NCBI GenBank assembly: GCA_964612925.1
Contig: CAZTFU010000009.1
Location: 1 to 64,000 of the forward strand
Reading direction: 5' to 3'
Length of the DNA stretch: 64,000 nt
Source of the DNA: Phil1 sp964612925
GTDB lineage: Bacteria; Bacillota; Clostridia; Christensenellales; CAG-138
In this document: positions 57,889-64,000 of the stretch, in pieces
How positions within the stretch are numbered: the first letter of the stretch is position 1
Layout: each line of letters begins with the position of its first letter
Made by a program: the position numbers and the translations under genes
The notes under the pieces: model-generated
What the model saw: the letters and a program-made list of their open reading frames with translations, nothing else
Told to the model about the DNA's origin: nothing
The model's database searches: none

Positions 57889-58946
57889 CCACGATACACG
57901 TCGGTGCATCGCGCGAATATGACGTTATAATAGAAAGCGGCATTTTGGCCGACTGCGGAAAACGGATAGCGAATGTGTTTCCCTCCCGAGGCAAGGCCGC
58001 AATAATTTCCGACGAAAACGTATTCCCGCTTTACGGTAAAACGGTGGAAGCTTCCTTGCTTGCGGCGGGGTTTGAACCGTTCAGCTTTGTTTTCAAGGGC
58101 GGCGAAGATACAAAAACGCTGTCCACATATGCAAGCATACTCGACTTTTTAAGCATGCACCGCTTTTCGCGCAGCGATATCCTTATTTCGCTTGGCGGCG
58201 GCATAGTGGGTGACGTGGGGGGCTTTGCCGCGGCCACATATCAGCGCGGAATAGGCTTTATCCAGCTTCCAACCACTCTGCTTGCGGATGTTGATTCCTC
58301 CGTTGGCGGAAAAACGGCCGTAAACCTTGCAAGCGGAAAGAATCAAGCGGGCAGTTTTTATCAGCCCTCGCTTGTTCTGTGCGATACTGATGCGCTGAAT
58401 ACCCTGCCGCACTGCGAATATAAAAACGGCTGTGCCGAGGTGATAAAGTATGCGATACTCGGAAGTGGCGACATGTTTAATGCGCTTATTGACAAGGGCG
58501 TAAACGAACAATACGAAAGCATCATCGCACAATGTGTTAGCATGAAGCGCGATATTGTCAGCATTGATGAATTTGATAACGGCAAGCGGCAGTTGCTAAA
58601 CCTTGGCCACACGTTTGGCCATGCAATAGAAAAATGCAGCAATTTTACCGTTGCACACGGCAGTGCCGTTGCGATAGGCACGGCCATGATAACAAGGGCC
58701 TCTTTCAAGCGGGGCATTTGTTCCGAATCAACGCTTGAAGCTGTGCTTGAGCTGCTTGACAAATACGATCTGCCAACCAAAACCGATTTTTCGGCGGAAG
58801 CATTGTACAGTGCCGCCCTATCGGATAAGAAAATAGCCAACGGCGGCATACATCTTATAATGCCAAAGCGCATTGGCGAGTGCATAGCCGTAAGTGTACC
58901 ATGCACCGAAATAATGTCCTGCCTTATTGACGGGGGTGCAAAATGA
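57885..58946 (+). CDS. aroB: 3-dehydroquinate synthase
   Basis: Cyclises DAHP to 3-dehydroquinate with bound NAD and metal; 353 residues. Motifs GGGIVGDVGGFAAATYQRGI, PTTLLADVDSSVGGKTAVN, NGCAEVIKYA and LNLGHTFGHAIE (metal-binding His) are intact. ATGA overlap with tyrA. Confidence 0.96.
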   Translation: MTTIHVGASREYDVIIESGILADCGKRIANVFPSRGKAAIISDENVFPLYGKTVEASLLAAGFEPFSFVFKGGEDTKTLSTYASILDFLSMHRFSRSDILISLGGGIVGDVGGFAAATYQRGIGFIQLPTTLLADVDSSVGGKTAVNLASGKNQAGSFYQPSLVLCDTDALNTLPHCEYKNGCAEVIKYAILGSGDMFNALIDKGVNEQYESIIAQCVSMKRDIVSIDEFDNGKRQLLNLGHTFGHAIEKCSNFTVAHGSAVAIGTAMITRASFKRGICSESTLEAVLELLDKYDLPTKTDFSAEALYSAALSDKKIANGGIHLIMPKRIGECIAVSVPCTEIMSCLIDGGAK

Positions 58947-60211
58947 ACCAAACCGTACAATGCAAAAGCCGCACGGGAAGCGTGCAGATAATAGCATCTA
59001 AATCCTACGCACACAGGCTTATCATTCTTGCGGCGTTAAATGACCGCCCCGTAGATATACTCTGCAACAGCACCTCAAACGATATTGAGGCTACCGTTCG
59101 TTGCATGAACGCCCTCGGTGCAAATATAACCCATACAGAACACGGCATAATACATGTTGAGCCGCTAAAATCCGCACCGAAACGCGCCTGTGAGCTTGAC
59201 TGCGGCGAAAGCGGATCTACACTGCGTTTTCTTTTGCCCGTGGTCGGTGCGTTTGGGGCTAAGGTTAGGTTCATAATGCACGGCCGCCTTGGCGAAAGGC
59301 CGCTTGCCCCGCTTGACACACTGCTTACGCGCCATGGTATGCGCATCAAAAAGAAAGACAATGTCCTTCACTGTTCGGGTAGGCTTCGCGCGGGCGAATA
59401 CAGCATAGCGGGCAATGTATCAAGCCAGTATGTTTCGGGGCTTTTATTGGCATTGCCGCTGCTTAAAGACAACAGCACATTAAGAGTTACCGATGCTCTT
59501 GAATCCTCCGCCTATGTTGATATTACGCTTTCTGCGCTAAGGCTTGCCAATGCGGCGGTCACCGCAAGCGATATGCATCATTACGATATACGCGGGAAAA
59601 TCGGCTATTCCCTTAAAGATAGGTGTATTGTCGAAGGCGACTGGTCAAACGCCGCATTTTTCCTGTGCATGGGCGCATTGAGCAAGAGTGGCATAACGGT
59701 TTTGGGATTAAATGCTGATTCCCGTCAGGGAGATAAGAAAATAGTCGATATTCTTTCGGAAATGGGCGCGGAAATAATAATGCAAGGCGATTCCGTAACC
59801 GTTAAGCGCGGCACATTAAAGCCCGTTACCGTGGACGCCTCCCCCATCCCCGACCTTATTCCCGCAATATGCGCACTTGCCGCCGCCGCAGAGGGAAACA
59901 CGCTCATAACCAACGCCGCACGGCTGAGACTAAAAGAGTCCGACAGGCTTGCAAGCACTAAAAACATGCTCGCTTCGCTCGGAGTCAACGTTACGGAGCT
60001 GTGTGACGGGCTTATAGTTCACGGCACGGGTCATCTTCGCGGTGGGAGCATTGACAGCTGCAATGACCACAGGATCGCCATGGCCGCCGCCGTTGCGGCA
60101 TGTGCCGCGGACGGTGAGGTTACGATATGCAACAGCGAATGCGTGAACAAATCCTACCCCACTTTTTTTGAAGAGCTTGCCGCACTCGATACGGAAGGAG
60201 AAAACGAATGA
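58943..60211 (+). CDS. aroA: EPSP synthase (3-phosphoshikimate 1-carboxyvinyltransferase)
   Basis: Joins shikimate 3-phosphate and PEP; 422 residues. SKSYAHRLIILAAL, DCGESGSTLRFLLPV, GRLGERPLAPLDTL, SSQYVSGLLLALPLL, EGDWSNAAFFLCMG, RLKESDRLASTKNML and SIDSCNDHRIAMAAAVAA are present. The PEP-binding residues include the GESGSTLRF loop. ATGA overlaps on both sides. Confidence 0.96.
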   Translation: MNQTVQCKSRTGSVQIIASKSYAHRLIILAALNDRPVDILCNSTSNDIEATVRCMNALGANITHTEHGIIHVEPLKSAPKRACELDCGESGSTLRFLLPVVGAFGAKVRFIMHGRLGERPLAPLDTLLTRHGMRIKKKDNVLHCSGRLRAGEYSIAGNVSSQYVSGLLLALPLLKDNSTLRVTDALESSAYVDITLSALRLANAAVTASDMHHYDIRGKIGYSLKDRCIVEGDWSNAAFFLCMGALSKSGITVLGLNADSRQGDKKIVDILSEMGAEIIMQGDSVTVKRGTLKPVTVDASPIPDLIPAICALAAAAEGNTLITNAARLRLKESDRLASTKNMLASLGVNVTELCDGLIVHGTGHLRGGSIDSCNDHRIAMAAAVAACAADGEVTICNSECVNKSYPTFFEELAALDTEGENE

Positions 60212-61278
60212 GCAGTATATACGGCGAAAACATACATATATCCATATTCGGTCAATCCCACAGCGCCGCAATAGGCGTTTGCATAGACGGCATACGCGCA
60301 GGTGAACCCATCGATCTTGATGAACTCAACCGCTTCCTAAGCCGCCGTGCACCCGGGCAAAACGAATACTCCACCGCACGAATGGAGGCAGATGAGCCCG
60401 AGTTCCTATCGGGCATAGTGGATTCTCACACCTGCGGCGCCCCCATTGCGGCCATTATACGCAACACGAATACCCGTTCGTCGGACTATGACCCGTTCCG
60501 TGATATTCCGCGCCCGTCCCACGCCGATTATACTGCGGACATTAAATACAATGGCTTTCAGGATCGTGCGGGCGGCGGCCATTTTTCGGGCAGGCTTACC
60601 GCTCCGCTCTGCATTGCGGGCGGCATATGCATTCAACTGTTAAAAAAAGAAGGCGTTGAAATAATAAGCCGCATTGCATCAATAGGCAGTGTCAAGGACG
60701 AAGCCGAACTTACCGCATCCACGGCCGAAAAGCCCTTCCCCGCCGTAAATGATGATGCGGCAAAGGCAATGCTTGATGAAATAGCCGCCGCCAAAGCGGA
60801 AGGTGATTCCGTTGGCGGTGTTATAGAATGCAAAATACTCGGCCTTGATGCGGGGCTTGGCGGGCCGCTGTTCGGCGGTATGGAGGGAAGAATAGCAAAG
60901 GCCGTATTTGCCGTGCCCGCGATAAAGGGCATTGAATTCGGCGCGGGCTTTGCATCCGCAGCAATGCGCGCAAGTGAGTACAACGACCCGTTTATAATAA
61001 AAGACGGTATCGTCGTCACCGAAACCAACAATTCGGGCGGTATACTCGGCGGCATAAGCAACTCTATGCCCATAAGCTTTCGCGTTGCAATAAAACCCAC
61101 GCCATCAATAGCCAAGCGGCAGCTTACGTTAAACACGGCAACCATGCGCCAAGAGGAACTTATCATACAGGGAAGGCATGACCCGTGTATCGTTCCGCGT
61201 GCGGTGCCCTGCATAGAGGCCGCGGCCGCCATTGCCGTATATGATGCATTGCTTGACAGAAGAAAGGAGCTTGATTAA
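60208..61278 (+). CDS. aroC: chorismate synthase
   Basis: Makes chorismate from EPSP using reduced FMN; 356 residues. FGQSHSAAIGVCIDG, SRRAPGQNEYSTARMEADEPEFLSGI, RPSHADYTADIKYNGFQDRAGGGHFSGRLTAPLCIAGG, GGIEC-like VIECKILGLDAGLGGP and GRHDPCIVPRAVPCIEA are all there. Complete and in frame. Confidence 0.96.
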   Translation: MSSIYGENIHISIFGQSHSAAIGVCIDGIRAGEPIDLDELNRFLSRRAPGQNEYSTARMEADEPEFLSGIVDSHTCGAPIAAIIRNTNTRSSDYDPFRDIPRPSHADYTADIKYNGFQDRAGGGHFSGRLTAPLCIAGGICIQLLKKEGVEIISRIASIGSVKDEAELTASTAEKPFPAVNDDAAKAMLDEIAAAKAEGDSVGGVIECKILGLDAGLGGPLFGGMEGRIAKAVFAVPAIKGIEFGAGFASAAMRASEYNDPFIIKDGIVVTETNNSGGILGGISNSMPISFRVAIKPTPSIAKRQLTLNTATMRQEELIIQGRHDPCIVPRAVPCIEAAAAIAVYDALLDRRKELD

Positions 61279-61281
61279 CAA

Positions 61282-62424
61282 ATGGAGCTTTCCGATTACA
61301 GGGAAAAGATAGACGCTATAGATGCACAGCTTATCGAGCTGTTTCATCAACGTATGGACACGGCCGCCGAAATAGCCGAGTACAAAAAGGCGAACGGATT
61401 AAAGGTGTTGGATTCTTCCCGTGAGCGCAAAAAGCTGAACGATATCGCCGCGTCGGTACCCGCGGAACTAAGTGAATACGCGGCATCGCTGTATTCGCTT
61501 ATGTTTGAACTCAGCAGAAGTTATCAGAACAGGGTCATCGGCACAAGTTCGCCCTTAAGTGACGATATAGCGCACGCCGTGAGCAACACGCCGCCGCTGT
61601 TCCCGCAATCCGCATCGGTTGCATGTCAGGGTGTTGAGGGGGCGTATTCTCAGCTTGCGTGCGACAGGCTTTTCAAGCGTGCGAACGTGCTTTATTTTTC
61701 CACATTCGAAGCTGTTTTTGCGGCAATAGAAAGCGGACTGTGCAAATACGGTGTTATACCTGTTGAAAACAGTACAGCAGGTTCCGTCAACGCCGTATAC
61801 GACCTTATGATGAAGCATGACTTCAAGATTGTGCGCAGTGTTCGCCTGAAAGTGGATCATAATCTGCTTGTTAAGCGCGGTACAAAACTCGAGGATATAA
61901 AAGAAATATATTCCCATGAGCAGGCAATAAGCCAATGCAGCGATTTCTTATCCTCTCTGAAGGGTGTGCGTGTTATACCGTGCGAAAACACGGCTGTTGC
62001 CGCAAAAAAGGTCTCCTCTTCCGAAAGATGCGACGTTGCCGCGCTCTCAAGCCGCGCCTGTATGGAGCTTTACGATCTGGATTGCTTAGCATACAGCGTG
62101 CAAAACATGGGCAACAATTATACCCGCTTCATCTGCATATCAAAGGAGCTTGAAATATACCCGGGTGCAGACAGAACAAGCATTATGATGGTACTGCCCC
62201 ACAGGCCCGGCTCCCTTTATCGTGTGCTGAGTCGATTCTATGCACAGGGTATAAATCTGAATAAACTTGAAAGTAGGCCCATTCCCGAGCGTGATTTCGA
62301 ATTTATGTTCTATTTTGATATAGAAACGCCTGTGTACTCGCCCGAGTTTATGCAACTGATGGGAGAGCTTTCTTCAAGCAGTGAAAGGTTCACATACCTT
62401 GGCAGCTATACCGAAACCGTTTGA
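61282..62424 (+). CDS. pheA: fused chorismate mutase / prephenate dehydratase
   Basis: P-protein for the Phe branch, 380 residues. AroQ-type mutase helix bundle (1-85, YREKIDAIDAQLIELFHQRM, SSRERKKLNDIA). Dehydratase domain (about 110-285, GVEGAYSQLACDRLF, VIPVENSTAGSVNAVYDLM, SHEQAISQCSDFL, NYTRFICIS). C-terminal ACT domain (about 290-370) with GSLYRVLSRFYAQGINLNKLESRPIP; the ESRP motif marks Phe feedback binding. The mutase also feeds tyrA. AAGGAG is 12 bases upstream. Confidence 0.95.
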   Translation: MELSDYREKIDAIDAQLIELFHQRMDTAAEIAEYKKANGLKVLDSSRERKKLNDIAASVPAELSEYAASLYSLMFELSRSYQNRVIGTSSPLSDDIAHAVSNTPPLFPQSASVACQGVEGAYSQLACDRLFKRANVLYFSTFEAVFAAIESGLCKYGVIPVENSTAGSVNAVYDLMMKHDFKIVRSVRLKVDHNLLVKRGTKLEDIKEIYSHEQAISQCSDFLSSLKGVRVIPCENTAVAAKKVSSSERCDVAALSSRACMELYDLDCLAYSVQNMGNNYTRFICISKELEIYPGADRTSIMMVLPHRPGSLYRVLSRFYAQGINLNKLESRPIPERDFEFMFYFDIETPVYSPEFMQLMGELSSSSERFTYLGSYTETV

Positions 62425-62435
62425 GGTACACTTAC

Positions 62436-63656
62436 ATGAAATGCGGATTGCTTGGTGAAAGGCTTGGCCACAGCTATTCAAAAGTAATACATGAAAAGCT
62501 TGGCGGCTATGAATATAATATGTATGAATGTGCGCCCGATGAGCTTGAAAGCTTTTTGACACGGCGCGAATTTGATGCTCTTAATGTGACTATTCCGTAT
62601 AAAAAGGCCGTTATACCGTACTGCGCGGAGCTTTCCGCCACGGCGTGCGATATAGGCAGCGTGAATACCATAATAAAGCGTGCCGACGGTTCGCTTTACG
62701 GAGATAATACGGACGCTTACGGTTTTGCTGACATGGTGAAAAAGAGCGGCATTTCGATTGTCGGCAAAAAAGCCGTTGTGCTTGGCAGCGGCGGCGCATC
62801 GGCCACGATATGCGCAGTGCTTAAAAGGCTCGGTGCAAAAAGCGTAACCATAATATCAAGAAGCGGCGCAGATAATTATTCAAACCTTGAAAAACATTGT
62901 GATGCTGAGGTAATAGTCAACACGACCCCCGTCGGAATGTACCCGAACAACGGCAACGCGGCGGTAGATCTTAGCATGTTCCCTCACTGCGCGGGCGTGC
63001 TTGATATAGTGTACAATCCCATGCGCACGGCACTATTGCTACAGGCGGAAAGGCTATCCATACCCCATATGGGCGGACTGAACATGCTTGTTGCACAGGC
63101 CAAACGCGCCGCCGAACTTTTTATGGGCACCGAAATTGCAAACCAGCGCATAGACGAAATCGAACATGAGCTTGCCGTAAGTATGCAGAATATTGTGCTT
63201 GTCGGCATGCCCGGTTGCGGCAAATCAACGGTTGCATGCGCACTTGGCGAAAGGCTTGGGCGCACGGTAATTGACAGCGATGCCGAAATAGAACGCAAGG
63301 TCGGAATGAGCATACCCAAGTTCTTTGAAAAATACGGAGAGAATGCCTTTCGCGATATCGAAAGCGATACTCTGCGCGAGCTTGGTTCGCGCTCGAACAG
63401 CATAATTTCCACGGGCGGTGGGAGCGTGCTGAGGAATAAAAACTATGAATATCTGCACCAGAACGGCACCATCTTCTATATAAAGCGCGATACGGATAAG
63501 CTTTCGCGTGACGGCCGTCCGATATCGCTGAAAAGTGACCTGAATGTGCTTTTCTCCGAGCGCAAGGCACGCTATGAGGCGTTTGCCGACCGCATTGCGG
63601 ATAACAACGGCTCACTTGAGCAAACACTACAAACCATATTGGAGGGCATAATATGA
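62436..63656 (+). CDS. aroE-aroK: fused shikimate dehydrogenase - shikimate kinase
   Basis: 406 residues. AroE domain (1-about 250): GERLGHSYSKVIHEKLG, NVTIPYKKAVI (catalytic Lys), NTDAYGFADM, VLGSGGASATICAVL, NTTPVGMYPN, GLNMLVAQAKRAAELF. AroK domain (about 255-406): P-loop GMPGCGKSTVACAL, DSDAEIE, GENAFRDIESDTL, STGGGSVL, lid KARYEAFAD. Both active sites look complete. ATG 62436 was chosen over a TTG at 62421 because GAGG lies upstream. It supplies two consecutive reductive/phosphorylation steps. Confidence 0.93.
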   Translation: MKCGLLGERLGHSYSKVIHEKLGGYEYNMYECAPDELESFLTRREFDALNVTIPYKKAVIPYCAELSATACDIGSVNTIIKRADGSLYGDNTDAYGFADMVKKSGISIVGKKAVVLGSGGASATICAVLKRLGAKSVTIISRSGADNYSNLEKHCDAEVIVNTTPVGMYPNNGNAAVDLSMFPHCAGVLDIVYNPMRTALLLQAERLSIPHMGGLNMLVAQAKRAAELFMGTEIANQRIDEIEHELAVSMQNIVLVGMPGCGKSTVACALGERLGRTVIDSDAEIERKVGMSIPKFFEKYGENAFRDIESDTLRELGSRSNSIISTGGGSVLRNKNYEYLHQNGTIFYIKRDTDKLSRDGRPISLKSDLNVLFSERKARYEAFADRIADNNGSLEQTLQTILEGII

Positions 63657-64000
63657 AGCTTTTAATTATTAACGGACCCAATCTGAACCTGCTCGGTCTC
63701 AGAGAACCCGACATATACGGCAAAAAAACATACAACGATCTTGTTGAGTTGATTGAACAAGTCTGTAGCGAAGAAGCATTGGATGTTGAAATTTTTCAAT
63801 CAAATCATGAGGGCGCAATAGTTGACAAGATTCAATCCGCATACGGGGTTTTTGACGGTATAGTGATAAATCCCGCGGCGTATACGCACACCAGCATAGC
63901 CATACTCGATGCGCTGAAAGCCGTTGCATTGCCTGCGGTTGAGGTGCATATATCGGACGTGAACAGCAGGGAGGATTTTCGCCGCATATCCTATGCGGGT
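63653..64000 (+). CDS. aroQ: 3-dehydroquinate dehydratase type II (partial, cut by window end)
   Basis: At least 116 residues, open at the window edge. LLIINGPNLNLLGLREPDIYGKKTY, FQSNHEGAIVDKIQ, VINPAAYTHTSIAILDALKA, VEVHISDVNSREDFR are the type II (dodecameric) dehydroquinase motifs, with catalytic Tyr in IYG and His in VEVHIS. Type II enzymes have about 145 residues, so roughly 30 are missing. ATGA overlap with aroE-aroK and GGAGG 7 bases upstream. Confidence 0.95.
   Translation, partial: MKLLIINGPNLNLLGLREPDIYGKKTYNDLVELIEQVCSEEALDVEIFQSNHEGAIVDKIQSAYGVFDGIVINPAAYTHTSIAILDALKAVALPAVEVHISDVNSREDFRRISYAG

Overview
The window looks like chromosome of a spore-forming, Gram-positive anaerobe of the Clostridia. 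The evidence is a SpoIVFA/SpoIVFB-like pair, a cotJA-cotJB-cotJC spore-coat operon behind a SigE-like promoter, a SCIFF peptide with its radical SAM maturase, an IspH-ribosomal protein S1 fusion, and strong AGGAGG ribosome binding sites. Genes are dense, often overlap by 4 bases (ATGA), and most sit on the minus strand up to about 54 kb. No phage, plasmid backbone, CRISPR array or transposase gene was seen.

Layout. 1-180: tRNA-Thr and tRNA-Pro (minus). 271-8326: minus operon running substrate-binding lipoprotein, rodA, spoIVFA-like, spoIVFB, radical SAM protein, radical SAM-linked protein, RNase G. 8441-9865: pgi. 9943-11608: two plus-strand membrane proteins, the second a DUF3810-type putative metalloprotease. 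11602-14832: FHA protein, FtsW/RodA and a class B PBP (minus). 14878-17270: ArsR repressor and a His-rich metal P-type ATPase. 17510-20498: M42 peptidase, CDF transporter, Sir2. 20654-27291: aspartate aminotransferase, GntR regulator, HtrA protease, and a serine hydrolase plus enolase-superfamily operon. 27741-29612: tRNA-Leu, cysK, cysE, followed by a hairpin-packed repeat. 29999-34596: XRE regulator, cotJABC, SCIFF precursor and maturase, and a PLP decarboxylase overlapping the maturase. 34666-35463: a P-loop kinase gene split by a 280-bp MITE-like element. 35563-38442: alr, a GNAT acetyltransferase and a lipoprotein. 38602-45758: surE, RpiR regulator, phosphatase, flavoprotein, cmk, plsC, ispH-rpsA. 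Then rpsU, oppABCDF (46320-53266), a divergent thymidylate kinase-like gene, and a PadR/DUF1700 operon. 55803 to the window end: the aromatic amino acid operon, DAHP synthase, tyrA, aroB, aroA, aroC, pheA, aroE-aroK fusion and aroQ (cut by the window edge).

The most notable find is the leader of the aromatic operon. A consensus promoter drives a 17-residue peptide containing three Phe and four consecutive Tyr. It is followed by three mutually exclusive RNA helices (pause hairpin, 11-bp antiterminator, intrinsic terminator), which is the layout of ribosome-mediated attenuation, and then by a gene set covering DAHP to the last shared steps of Phe and Tyr synthesis. Other points of interest are the MITE-like element with 21-bp perfect inverted ends and a reconstructable empty site, a second hairpin-dense element with 20-bp inverted ends after cysE, an OppC permease with about 230 extra extracytoplasmic residues holding a duplicated module, a SCIFF precursor with seven cysteines, and a cysteine-rich CotJA.

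All gene identities come from reading motifs and gene order by eye; no database search was possible. Where the first in-frame start was not the best, the start was moved to the codon with a well-spaced Shine-Dalgarno (SD) sequence, and this is stated in the entry.
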